Below are positions 56,184 to 64,000 of a DNA stretch of 64,000 nt, one piece after another; within the stretch, counting starts at the first letter, position 1; every line of letters begins with the position of its first letter. Under the pieces are notes generated by a model. That model worked only from the letters and a program-made list of their open reading frames with translations. It was not told where the DNA came from and searched no databases. This stretch comes from Candidatus Limicola stercorigallinarum (GTDB lineage Bacteria; Actinomycetota; Coriobacteriia; Coriobacteriales; Coriobacteriaceae): NCBI GenBank assembly GCA_018711625.1, contig DVID01000042.1, forward strand, positions 1-64,000, given 5' to 3'. The position numbers were made by a program, and so were the translations under genes.

Positions 56184-56495
56184 AAAAACATTGCGATTTA
56201 TTGCAGTTTGAGGCCGGCCCGCAAAACACGCAGAGGGGGCGAAGCGCACCGACCCGCCCTCCCGTTCTGCGCGGGGGCCGCCCGCTGGAAAAAAGTGCGC
56301 CATTTCAGTACGTGATTCGCGTTTTGCCGGGTACACCGCCGCCTGCGCTCGGCAAAACCCCAGTTGGCGGGCCCCTCCAAGTCACGTCTTCCAGCAATAA
56401 TTTGAAGTACGTTCTGAAATGGCGTACTTTTTTCTGGAGGCGGATGGAGGCGGGGCTGTCCATCCCGTCAAACTGCAACTTATCGAAAAGTTTTT
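56184..56495. repeat. Palindromic element E, related to element C and interrupted by element D
   Basis: The left arm 56184-56209 matches the left arm of element C in 23 of 26 bases, and the right arm 56470-56495 matches its right arm in 24 of 26. The left interior (from 56210) also aligns loosely with element C. Removing element D (56288-56434) leaves 165 bp, close to the 145 bp of element C. This fits insertion of D into E. Confidence 0.6.
56288..56434. repeat. 147-bp palindromic element D
   Basis: Arms 56288-56313 and 56409-56434 are 26-bp inverted repeats with two mismatches. An inner perfect 9-bp pair (GTTTTGCCG/CGGCAAAAC) lies in its left half. It sits inside element E. Confidence 0.6.
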
Positions 56496-56531
56496 GGTCG
56501 GGCGGGCGAGACAAGCTCAACTCGTCCGACC

Positions 56532-56556
56532 AAGCTGCAATTAATCGCAATGTTTT
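56532..56556 (-). repeat. Solo arm of the element C/E family
   Basis: This segment matches the right-arm sequence of elements C and E with a few changes, and resembles the left arm of E most closely (ATCGCAATGTTTT). It may be the remnant of a further copy. The remaining parts of 56009-56734 (56009-56183 and 56557-56690) show no gene. Confidence 0.5.
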
Positions 56557-56695
56557 GCGGGGCTCGTCGGGGCGGCCGACGCATCTGCGTGGATGTTGCG
56601 CGCGGTGCCTTCCATCCACCCCCCACCTATCCGCTCGTTGGCGCCGATATGCGTTCGTTACACATGCTCCTGCCGTGTATGAGCACGACTAAGGT

Positions 56696-56704
56696 TGGTA
56701 CAAT
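56696..56704 (+). promoter_or_regulatory. Extended -10 promoter of the 591-residue membrane protein gene
   Basis: TACAAT at 56699-56704 follows TGG, forming an extended -10, 31 bases before the ATG. No -35 is clear. Confidence 0.45.
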
Positions 56705-56734
56705 AGCGCCAGCACGTACGAGCAGGAGCGACCT

Positions 56735-58510
56735 ATGATCGAAGACGAGCGCGAAGCCCTGGGGGCACACGCAAAAAGCGAGCAGCATACCAATTCGCCC
56801 ACGGCACAGCCTATGGCGCGTGGGGCTCACATGCGTGCAGCCGGCGCGTCGGGCGAGGCGGGCCTGTCTACGCGCATTGTGCCGCCCACGGCACGCTTTG
56901 TTCCGGCGCACGCTGCCGGTGCTCAGATGGGGGAGGCCTCGTCTGATGAAGGGCTGGCGCCTGCTGGCACTCCCGTTGGAGCGTCTGTGGCTTCTTCCGC
57001 TGCATCGTCTGCTGCAGAATCTGATGTGGTGCCTGCCGATGAGCCTTCTGACGCGCTTAACGATGCGACGGTTGTCTGGGACCGTCTGCCCGCTGCTTTA
57101 CAGGCTGCCCGCGAAGCCGCTGCGGCTGCTGCGCCGGATTTCGCTGAGCCGGTCGCAGAATCTGCATCGGAGCCCGCGCTTGAGCCGGCGCCCACGGCAA
57201 CTGTCTTTTTCGCTAATGCATGCGAGCGCGCGGCAGCAGCCGAGCGCGCACTGCGCGATACCGACCTTGCATTGAACTCGCTTGCGGGACAGGCGTCCGA
57301 AACCTTTGTTTTGCCCAATGGGTCGCGTGCTGTTTCCGGCACGCAGGAGTTCCCTAGCACGCTTCGTCAGGCGCTCGATGATGCCGATGCCAAGAAGGCG
57401 CGCATTCAGGCGGACGACCGCTCCTACCAGGAGGACGAGCATCCGCGCCGCGGGCGCGTGCTGCGCCGTGTGCTCATTGGCCTTGCGATTGCGCTCGTTC
57501 TTGCGGGTTCTGCGCTTGCCGTAGCCTACTTCGCGCTCGATATTCCCTCGTGGTTCCAAGAGGTGGAGCTTGCGGATGTTGAGCATACGCTCGAGCAGGA
57601 CGAGGACTTCATGGCGGGATTTGCGTCAAACGACTACGTGACACCTTCTGCCTACACGCTCTCCGATGTTGCTATCGATAGCTCGGGCGAGGGCGAGGAT
57701 GGCTCGGTTACTGTTCAGGCCACCGCCCGGCTTACCAACGATAGCTTCGAGAGTGACTGCGCGGCCACGCTGTTCTTCGTGCGTGCAAGCAACGCGGGTA
57801 CCTACAGCCAATTCTCTGAGGTGGATACTTCCAGCTACGACCCCTCCGACTGGGTAGGCGTGGTGCTCGATAAATCAGCCACCACGCGCGCCATCGCGGG
57901 GGTTACTGTTGATGCTGAGTTTGGGTCGGCATTCGAGCCGAGCTTTGATGAGGCGTCGCAGACCTGCTCGTACACCACCACCGCCACGACCGATTTGTGG
58001 TTCGCCACGCGCTCGACGGCGATTACCTATACCTACACGTTCGACGGTACCGCCTGGACACGCGCCGCAGGCGATCCGCAACAGACGCTTAACTATAGCG
58101 CGGATGCCCTGCAGGGCGAGTACCAGGCCCAGTCGGGCGATGCCGGGCGCATGGACGCGTTCCGCATCACCAATGTGGACGCGTCGGCTGGAACTTTTGT
58201 GGTGGAGTATCAGGCCACGCCGTCTGGCTTTGGCAGCGAATCCATCACAGGTGTGATCAACTGCACCATTTCGATTGTGGACGCATCCGACGCAGCGCGG
58301 GGCTATCGTCAAGCAGATGGCTATGCCTATGCGTTCTCGGGCGATGGTTCGAGCACGGGCGGCGAGAACACGGCTCATATCGAGGGCTACCTGGGGCTTG
58401 ATGGCGCCATCGTCTTTGAGTTCTCGGGCGACTACACGCATACGCCCTTCCTCTTTGGCGAGCCCACCGCCGAAACCATGCGTGCTGCTGGCACCGTTGT
58501 CAAGAAGTAG
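56735..58510 (+). CDS. Single-pass membrane protein with long acidic cytosolic part, function unknown
   Basis: This 591-residue protein has about 230 cytosolic residues rich in Ala, Glu and Ser, a basic stretch (HPRRGRVLRR), one span at about 245-268 and an exported C-terminal half of about 320 residues with beta-like Thr/Ser/Asp sequence. No family is recognised. GGAGCGACC precedes the ATG. It lies just upstream of ftsE, whose N-terminal extension has a similar Ala/Pro/Asp composition, so an envelope or division link is possible but only by context. Confidence 0.6.
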   Translation: MIEDEREALGAHAKSEQHTNSPTAQPMARGAHMRAAGASGEAGLSTRIVPPTARFVPAHAAGAQMGEASSDEGLAPAGTPVGASVASSAASSAAESDVVPADEPSDALNDATVVWDRLPAALQAAREAAAAAAPDFAEPVAESASEPALEPAPTATVFFANACERAAAAERALRDTDLALNSLAGQASETFVLPNGSRAVSGTQEFPSTLRQALDDADAKKARIQADDRSYQEDEHPRRGRVLRRVLIGLAIALVLAGSALAVAYFALDIPSWFQEVELADVEHTLEQDEDFMAGFASNDYVTPSAYTLSDVAIDSSGEGEDGSVTVQATARLTNDSFESDCAATLFFVRASNAGTYSQFSEVDTSSYDPSDWVGVVLDKSATTRAIAGVTVDAEFGSAFEPSFDEASQTCSYTTTATTDLWFATRSTAITYTYTFDGTAWTRAAGDPQQTLNYSADALQGEYQAQSGDAGRMDAFRITNVDASAGTFVVEYQATPSGFGSESITGVINCTISIVDASDAARGYRQADGYAYAFSGDGSSTGGENTAHIEGYLGLDGAIVFEFSGDYTHTPFLFGEPTAETMRAAGTVVKK

Positions 58511-58540
58511 GCGGCTGCTCGCCGCCTCATCCGTTTCACC

Positions 58541-58597
58541 GATGTGCTACTTTTCGGTCAGGGAACGGTCAATTATTTGACCGAAAAGTGGTGCATC
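58541..58597. repeat. Palindromic repeat with TTTCGGTCA arms, copy 2
   Basis: Arms 58541-58560 and 58578-58597 pair at 17 of 20 positions and share TTTCGGTCA/TGACCGAAA plus the flank GTGCATCGACGTG with the element at 2300. It lies between two forward genes, about 30 bases after a stop. Confidence 0.55.
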
Positions 58598-58703
58598 GAC
58601 GTGGAGAGCGGCTTGCGACGGCGTACAACGGATTCAACCAGATGGACAGGCCAGCAGCCCAGAGCTCTGGGGCCGTGTCGCTTCTGTGTGGCATTACGTC
58701 TGC

Positions 58704-58712
58704 TGCTAAAAT
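58704..58712 (+). promoter_or_regulatory. Extended -10 promoter of ftsE
   Basis: TAAAAT at 58707-58712 is preceded by TGC, an extended -10, 45 bases before the ftsE GTG. Confidence 0.45.
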
Positions 58713-58756
58713 AAATGCGTTTATGTAGATCAAACGTACGACGCGAAGGAGCTCCA

Positions 58757-59971
58757 GTGGGTAACCACTTCCGTAAACCCGAGGATGCGCAGGGGGTGGC
58801 CCCCGAGTATACGCCGGATGTAGCCGCCGCGCATTTTGCTACCTCGGACACCGCTGCGGACGCAGCGCCTACGCAGGAGCCGGTACAGCCGGTGGCCGCA
58901 GCGAGTCAGCCCGATCCCTTTGCCTATAATCCCGACCTTGATGTTGATGTTCCGGCGCCGTCTGCGCCGGCGGTGAATCCGCTTGCAGCGGGCATCCCCG
59001 CCATCGACGCCGATTCTGCGGCCGCAGGCGATGCCACGCCGGCGCAGGATGCGCCTGCTATCCCGCAGGTGCCCGACCTCGCCGCCATCCCCGATCCGCT
59101 GGCGCCGGCTGCACCCCAGGTGCCCGATGTGCGCATGGCGCCCGAGGTCACGGCGGACCAGGCTGAGGAGGTTGCCGATTTGGACGCGGCCCTTTCCAGC
59201 CCCGATTTCACCACGGTCTTCGCCCCCCAGGCCGAGTCGCGTCGCCAGCAGGCGCGCGAGGCGGGCGTGGAGCCCGTCATTCTCCTGGAGCATGTGACCA
59301 AGGTCTATCCTGCGCAGCCCAACAAGCCGGCGCTCGACGACGTGAACCTCGAGGTGTATCCGGGCGAGTTTGTGTTCTTGGTCGGTCACTCCGGTTCGGG
59401 CAAAACAACGCTTCTGCGCACTATGACGCGCGACGTCAAGCCCACCTCGGGCCGCATTCTCATCGCGGGCCAGGACCTCATGCGCATCAAGAACCGCAAG
59501 GTTCCGTTCTTCCGTCGCCAGATTGGTACGGTGTTCCAGGACTACAAGCTCCTGCCGGGCAAGACGGCCTACGAGAACGTTGCCTTCGCGCTTCAGTGCA
59601 TCGGCAAGCCCAAGGGTGTTATCCGCAGCCAGGTTCCTGAGGTGCTCCGCTTGGTGGGCCTCGCCGACCAGATGGATTCTCTGCCCGATCAGCTCTCTGG
59701 TGGCGAGCAGCAGCGTGTGGCCGTGGCCCGCGCCATGGTTAACCGTCCGCCGCTCCTCATCTGCGACGAGCCTACGGGCAACCTCGACCCTGCTATTTCG
59801 CTCGGCATTATGAAGCTTTTGGAGCGCATTAACCGTACCGGTACCACCGTGATTGTGGCTACGCACGACCGCGAGATGGTGGACTCCATGCATCGCCGTG
59901 TTATCGCCCTCGAGGCGGGCCATGTTGTTCGCGACCAGGAGAGGGGAGGCTACGGCAATTATGGCGCCTAG
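58757..59971 (+). CDS. ftsE: Cell division ATPase FtsE with long N-terminal extension
   Basis: This 404-residue protein has an FtsE ATPase at about 173-404: Walker A GHSGSGKTT at 210-218, the FtsE-type RRQIGTVFQDYKLLPGKT, signature LSGGEQQRVAVARA and Walker B LLICDEPTGNLD. Ahead of it are about 170 residues rich in Ala, Pro and Asp, probably disordered; typical FtsE is about 230 residues. FtsE works with FtsX to control wall hydrolases at division. The GTG start at 58757 follows GAAGGAG. The extension is in frame with no internal start that has a good ribosome-binding site. Confidence 0.92.
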   Translation: MGNHFRKPEDAQGVAPEYTPDVAAAHFATSDTAADAAPTQEPVQPVAAASQPDPFAYNPDLDVDVPAPSAPAVNPLAAGIPAIDADSAAAGDATPAQDAPAIPQVPDLAAIPDPLAPAAPQVPDVRMAPEVTADQAEEVADLDAALSSPDFTTVFAPQAESRRQQAREAGVEPVILLEHVTKVYPAQPNKPALDDVNLEVYPGEFVFLVGHSGSGKTTLLRTMTRDVKPTSGRILIAGQDLMRIKNRKVPFFRRQIGTVFQDYKLLPGKTAYENVAFALQCIGKPKGVIRSQVPEVLRLVGLADQMDSLPDQLSGGEQQRVAVARAMVNRPPLLICDEPTGNLDPAISLGIMKLLERINRTGTTVIVATHDREMVDSMHRRVIALEAGHVVRDQERGGYGNYGA

Positions 59972-60878
59972 TAATTTTGGATACTCCATGCGCGAGGCGG
60001 GCAGCCACTTCGTGCGCAATTGGACGACGTCGCTTGGCGCCGTTATCACCATCTTCCTTTCGCTCTTCATCATCGGCCTGTTCATTGTGGGCTCGTCCAT
60101 GGTCACCTCGGCCATCGGCACCATCGAGCAGACGGTTACCATCAACGCGTTCATCTCCGACGACGCCTCCGACGAGGACGTCGAGGCCTTCATGGAGGAG
60201 CTGAGGAGCTGGGACAACGTAAAGAGCGTTGAGTTTAAGGACAAGGACGACGCTGCTGAGGATTACCGCAGCATGTCCAATAACGCCGACGCCACGTTCT
60301 CCGCGCTTGACGGCGAGAACCCGCTGCCGCGCTCCTACGTGATTGAGATGGAAGACCCCTCGCAGGTTGCTGACATGGCGCAGCAGATTAAGGACAATGC
60401 CGACTTCCAGGAGATTGTGGACGGCGGCAATGTAGAAGAGAGCGTGCTCTACGGCCAGGAGGAGGTGGGCCGTCTCTTCCAGGTGACCACCTATATCCGC
60501 TTGGCGGCCATCGTGCTCGTTGCGCTGCTGACCTTCATCGCGTTCATCTTCATCAACAACACCATTCGCCTCTCCATTACCGCACGCCGTCGCGAGATTG
60601 CGATCATGCGTCTGGTGGGTGCGTCGAACAGCTTTATTCGTGGGCCGTTTGTGACGGAGGGTGTGCTGCAGGCCATCCTGGGTTCGCTGCTTGCCATTGG
60701 TGTACTTGAGCTTGGACGAAACCTGCTCATTCCGAAGGTTCAGGATGCGATTCCGTGGCTTTCACTTTCCATTCCGATGGAGATGTATCTGGTTACCTAC
60801 GCCGCGCTTGTTGTCGTGGGTATTGTGATTGGCCTATTTGGCTCGGCGATTGCGATGAGGCGGTATCTGAAGGTGTAG
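59961..60878 (+). CDS. ftsX: Cell division membrane protein FtsX
   Basis: This 305-residue protein has a span at about 25-47, an extracellular domain to about 180 (FISDDASDEDVEAFMEELRS onward) that would touch wall hydrolases, then three spans in the FtsX permease core (ITARRREIAIMRLVGASNSF). The ATG lies 11 bases inside the end of ftsE with GAGGGGAGG upstream, so the pair is translationally coupled. Confidence 0.95.
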   Translation: MAPSNFGYSMREAGSHFVRNWTTSLGAVITIFLSLFIIGLFIVGSSMVTSAIGTIEQTVTINAFISDDASDEDVEAFMEELRSWDNVKSVEFKDKDDAAEDYRSMSNNADATFSALDGENPLPRSYVIEMEDPSQVADMAQQIKDNADFQEIVDGGNVEESVLYGQEEVGRLFQVTTYIRLAAIVLVALLTFIAFIFINNTIRLSITARRREIAIMRLVGASNSFIRGPFVTEGVLQAILGSLLAIGVLELGRNLLIPKVQDAIPWLSLSIPMEMYLVTYAALVVVGIVIGLFGSAIAMRRYLKV

Positions 60879-60954
60879 TCCCTGCGGGGGCTCGCTCCCC
60901 ATTCTTTGCGGTCCTCGCCACGCTTTGCGGGGCTGCGGAGTGCTTGAATGGGAA

Positions 60955-61098
60955 GCGAGCGCCCTGACGACGCCTTCGATAGCGACGGAGGTTGTTGGGT
61001 GGCTTGCGTCCCGTGCTGGCTGCGCAGAACGGCCTCATGGTTGGGGCGAGGACTGATGAGCCTGCTGGGCGAGCGCCCTAGTTACGCCTTCGTTAGCC
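60955..61098 (+). repeat. Direct repeat pair in the ftsX-rnr spacer
   Basis: Segments 60955-60984 and 61069-61098 share 24 of 30 bases (GCGAGCGCCCT, four variable bases, ACGCCTTCG, one variable, TAGC). They lie 114 bases apart upstream of the exonuclease gene. No gene is seen in this 289-base spacer. Confidence 0.5.
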
Positions 61099-61122
61099 GT
61101 GCAGTAGAGAGAATGTGTGCGC

Positions 61123-61152
61123 GCCCTGGGTGCTTGGCACCCGGGGCATTTT
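61123..61152 (+). terminator. Terminator-like hairpin just before the RNase R-type gene
   Basis: GCCCTGGGTGC (61123-61133) faces GCACCCGGGGC (61137-61147) with one mismatch and a 3-nt loop, followed by ATTTT. The next gene's ribosome-binding site begins only a few bases later, so it could end upstream transcription or act as an attenuator. Confidence 0.55.
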
Positions 61153-61167
61153 GTATGGGGAGGATAT

Positions 61168-63273
61168 ATGGGGCGGAAGCAGCGGGGTAGTGGGCATAGG
61201 AAGCCTACGCGCACGCAGCGGCGGCCAAGCTTGATGGGGACCATTCGGCTTACAGATGCGGGTGGCATGGTCGAGACGGCTGAAGGGTCGTTTAGGGTCA
61301 CGCCGCGCAGCATGCGTGAGGTTATGAATGGTGACGAGGTGAGCGTGAGCATACACCGCGGGCCCTACGGCAAAAACGTGGCGACGGTGGAAAGCGTCAT
61401 GGGGCGTGCTGCCACCACGGTGGTAGGTATGTTTGAGGTGGCCGGGCCACTTGGCGTGGTTCGCCCGCTTGACACGCGCCTTAAAGCTGATTTCTTCGTG
61501 TTGCCCGAGGACCATTCGCCGCGTGATCGGGGTGTTGCCGTGGGCGACGTAGTGCTCGCCCGTATTGTGAGCTACCCCACGCGCATGGAGTCGGGCATCG
61601 TGACCATTGAGAGCCGGCTGGGAGACGCGTCGGCACCCGATGTGGGTATTCGCTGCGTGATGGCGCGCTACGACCTTACGGATGACTATCCCGCGCCAGC
61701 GCTTGCCGAGGCTGATGCCCTTGAGCTCGATATTACGCAGGCGCTTGAAGATCCGCTGCGACGCGACATCCGCGACCGTTTCACGCTTACGATTGACCCG
61801 GCGGACGCCCGCGACTTTGATGACGCCATCTCTGTTGAGCCGCTTGACGAGGGCGGATATCGCCTGGCGGTGCACATTGCCGACGTATCGCAGTATGTGC
61901 GTTGGGGCTCTTCGCTTGATCTGGCGGCGCGTGCGCGGGGCACTTCGGTGTATTTGGCCGATCGTGTATTACCCATGCTACCTGAGCATCTTTCGTGCGA
62001 CATCTGCTCGCTGAGGCCCGAGGAAGACCGCTTGGCTTTTACCGTGGACATGGAATTCGACGCACGCGGTATGGTGAAGGTTTGCCGTATGTATCCGAGT
62101 GTAATTCGCTCACGGGTGCGTCTCTCGTACGACGAGGCGGATGCGCTGCTTGCGGGCGAGGGTGATGCCTCAGCTCCCGCTGTCTCTACTCTTGCCAAGC
62201 ACGTGGCCCATGCGGCGAGCGCCGGCGTTGACTTGGTGGCGTTTCTCCAGGCGGCGCATGAGCTTGCCGAGCTTCGTCGGGCTATGCGCGCACGTCGCGG
62301 TGCGGTGGACTTTGACACTGTAGAGGTACATGCAATTGTGGGCGAGGACGGTTTCCCGACGGCGCTCACCTGCCGGCGTCGCACCGCGGCCACCAGTCTC
62401 ATCGAAGAAGCGATGTTGGTGGCAAACGAATGCGTGGCGCGCAAGCTTGCTGCCACCGACGTGCCGGCGGCCTATCGTGTGCACGACGCGCCTACGGCAG
62501 ACCATCTGCACACTGCGGCGGATACCCTGCTCACACTGGGTGTTGTGGACCGCGTACTTGCCGAGGGCATTGCGCTGGGAAGCCAGGGGTCCATGCAGCA
62601 AGCCTTGACGCGTGCCGCGGGTACCCCGGCAGAGGAGCTGGCAAACGCGCTTCTTTTGCGGGCTATGCAGCGAGCTGTGTATCGTCCGCGCAATCAAGGA
62701 CATTACGCGTTGGGGGCCACGGCATATTGCCACTTCACAAGCCCCATTCGTCGCTATCCCGACCTGCTGGTGCACCGCGCGCTCAAGATGGTGCTCGCTC
62801 GCGAGCGCCTGGGAGCCCAGGCTGCGCGCTCGCGAGCGCCCGAGCTCGTGGGTATGGGGCGTGAGGCTATGGAGAACATTCTGCCGGCTTTGTGCCAAAC
62901 AGCGAGTGAGCGCGAGCGCATTGCCGACGCTGCGGCCCGTGCGTCGCAAAAGGTCGAGGTTGCCCTGTACTATCGTTCGCGCGTGGGTGAGCGAGCGCGG
63001 GGCGTGATTACCTGGATCGACCAGATGGGCGTATTTGTGCGCCTGGACGAGACCCATGCCGAGGGACTTGTGCGCATGCAAGACGTGGGTGACGAATGGT
63101 TCGACCTCAACGAGCGCGAGCTCACGCTCACGGGCGCCTCTACGGGCAGGCGCATTCGGGTGGGGGAGCGTGTGGTGGTGGAGATTGCTCACGCTAATCC
63201 GGTGCGGGGCCATCTCGATTTCAAGCTTATCGCCTCAGCAGGTGGGCGCAGCTCAGCACCTGCGCTACACTGA
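61168..63273 (+). CDS. rnr: RNase R-type 3'-5' exoribonuclease
   Basis: This 701-residue enzyme has two cold-shock-like domains at the N-terminus, the RNB catalytic domain with TIDPADARDFDDAISVE holding the metal-binding Asp residues, the conserved GHYALGATAYCHFTSPIRRY and a C-terminal S1 domain (GVITWIDQMGVFVRLDE). RNase R degrades structured RNA and works in trans-translation. ATG 61168 follows GGGGAGGA. The usual smpB is not the next gene. Confidence 0.93.
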   Translation: MGRKQRGSGHRKPTRTQRRPSLMGTIRLTDAGGMVETAEGSFRVTPRSMREVMNGDEVSVSIHRGPYGKNVATVESVMGRAATTVVGMFEVAGPLGVVRPLDTRLKADFFVLPEDHSPRDRGVAVGDVVLARIVSYPTRMESGIVTIESRLGDASAPDVGIRCVMARYDLTDDYPAPALAEADALELDITQALEDPLRRDIRDRFTLTIDPADARDFDDAISVEPLDEGGYRLAVHIADVSQYVRWGSSLDLAARARGTSVYLADRVLPMLPEHLSCDICSLRPEEDRLAFTVDMEFDARGMVKVCRMYPSVIRSRVRLSYDEADALLAGEGDASAPAVSTLAKHVAHAASAGVDLVAFLQAAHELAELRRAMRARRGAVDFDTVEVHAIVGEDGFPTALTCRRRTAATSLIEEAMLVANECVARKLAATDVPAAYRVHDAPTADHLHTAADTLLTLGVVDRVLAEGIALGSQGSMQQALTRAAGTPAEELANALLLRAMQRAVYRPRNQGHYALGATAYCHFTSPIRRYPDLLVHRALKMVLARERLGAQAARSRAPELVGMGREAMENILPALCQTASERERIADAAARASQKVEVALYYRSRVGERARGVITWIDQMGVFVRLDETHAEGLVRMQDVGDEWFDLNERELTLTGASTGRRIRVGERVVVEIAHANPVRGHLDFKLIASAGGRSSAPALH

Positions 63274-63300
63274 GTGTTCGAAACGAACCGAGGAGGATCC

Positions 63301-64000
63301 ATGGATTTGACCGTTAGCCTGCATGACCTGCAACGCGCGGAGAACTTTTTGGCCCAGGGCGACCTGGAGACTGCGCTGCCCATGCTGCTTTCGATGCGCG
63401 ATGCGGCAGAGGAATACATCGAGGCGTCGTGTCAAACCACGGACGACACCCAGTATTTCAGCTTTGCCGACGCCTTTGAGCGCCTATGCTATCGACGTGT
63501 TGAGCGCGATCCCCGCTCGCTGGTGCAGGTGGAGTTTCCCTTTGACCACCTGTATTCCGACCTTGCGTTTGCCTATATTCGCCAGCAGGAATACACGATG
63601 GCGCGCGACGCGCTGATGCGAGCCGTGCGCTGGAATCCCATGAACTGCAACTATCGCCTGGACCTGGCGGAGCTTTTCCGCGCGCTGGGCAACAAGCAGG
63701 AATGGGCGGCGCTTTCGGTCTCGGTGCTTGAGCGCGCGGCAGATCCGGTGTCCGCGGGGCGCGCCTATGCAAATCTGGGCCAGTTTTTCTTGGATGAAGA
63801 CAACACCGATGCTGCCGTGGCTTGCGTGCGTCTGGCTTCTGCCCTGGCGGCGGGCGATCAGCGCACTACGCGCTTGGTGGATCGCCTGGCAGAGGAGGAT
63901 CCCGCGTGGGAGGAGCTGGCCGAGGATCGTGCGACGGGCGCTTTGGCCGATCAGGGTGTTCCCACATCGCCCAATGCCGAGGTGGCTATTTGCTTGCTCA
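63301..64000 (+). CDS. Tetratricopeptide-like repeat protein, 3' end outside the window
   Basis: The frame starts at ATG 63301 after CCGAGGAGGATCC and stays open to the end of the window (233 codons). Helical repeats are visible, such as LYSDLAFAYIRQQEYTMARD, followed by ALMRAVRWNPMN, and later GRAYANLGQFFLDEDNTDAA; these match TPR spacing. No membrane segment is seen. Such proteins scaffold protein contacts; a precise role cannot be told. Confidence 0.75.
   Translation, partial: MDLTVSLHDLQRAENFLAQGDLETALPMLLSMRDAAEEYIEASCQTTDDTQYFSFADAFERLCYRRVERDPRSLVQVEFPFDHLYSDLAFAYIRQQEYTMARDALMRAVRWNPMNCNYRLDLAELFRALGNKQEWAALSVSVLERAADPVSAGRAYANLGQFFLDEDNTDAAVACVRLASALAAGDQRTTRLVDRLAEEDPAWEELAEDRATGALADQGVPTSPNAEVAICLL

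Overview
The window is a high-GC, densely packed chromosomal segment that looks like Coriobacteriia (Actinomycetota), most likely Collinsella or a close relative. This is an inference, from base composition, the actinobacterial character of the r-proteins, the Cys-containing forms of S14, L24, L31 and L36, an L31 leader of the kind described for this class, and SLH-type surface proteins. I see no tRNA, rRNA, CRISPR array, intact transposase or prophage.

Layout. 1-4753: the 3' part of an SLH surface protein, two palindromic repeats, and a reverse-strand protein joining a family 2 glycosyltransferase to a polysaccharide pyruvyl transferase domain. 5028-10923: the S10 cluster from rplC to rpsQ plus rplN and rplX, without rpsJ, behind a structured leader. 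10924-18099: about 7.2 kb of unrelated, mostly reverse-strand genes (RluA-type pseudouridine synthase, a large U32 protein, a DUF4203-like membrane protein, a MalY/PatB aminotransferase) that splits the spc operon between rplX and rplE. 18100-28086: the rest of spc and alpha (rplE, rpsN, rpsH, rplF, rplR, rpsE, rpmD, rplO, secY, adk, map, infA, rpmJ, rpsM, rpsK, rpsD, rpoA, rplQ). 28325-34309: a single-polypeptide ECF transporter module (two ATPases plus EcfT), truA, a glycosyltransferase, argR and a 34-residue membrane peptide. 34314-40562: a class A penicillin-binding protein, divergent from a second U32 protein coupled to a large polytopic membrane protein. 40762-49877: tyrS, adenine deaminase, an SsuABC-like importer whose permease and ATPase are fused, a HAD phosphatase, citrate synthase and an ACT-domain protein. 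50147-64000: rpmE with its leader, secA, prfB, a YitT-family protein, a repeat-rich gap, a single-pass membrane protein, ftsE-ftsX, an RNase R-type exonuclease and a TPR protein running off the end.

Most of the content serves growth: ribosome assembly and modification, protein export (SecY, SecA), translation termination (RF2), division (FtsEX) and wall synthesis. The less ordinary signals are an RF2 whose codon-reading tripeptide reads Ser-Pro-Thr instead of Ser-Pro-Phe; the triple-fused ECF module; the ribosomal operon interrupted by rRNA-modification-type genes; a pair of hairpin elements with almost identical loops but unrelated self-complementary arms (24347-24575); and several families of 145-165 bp palindromic elements, one apparently inserted inside another (56184-56556).
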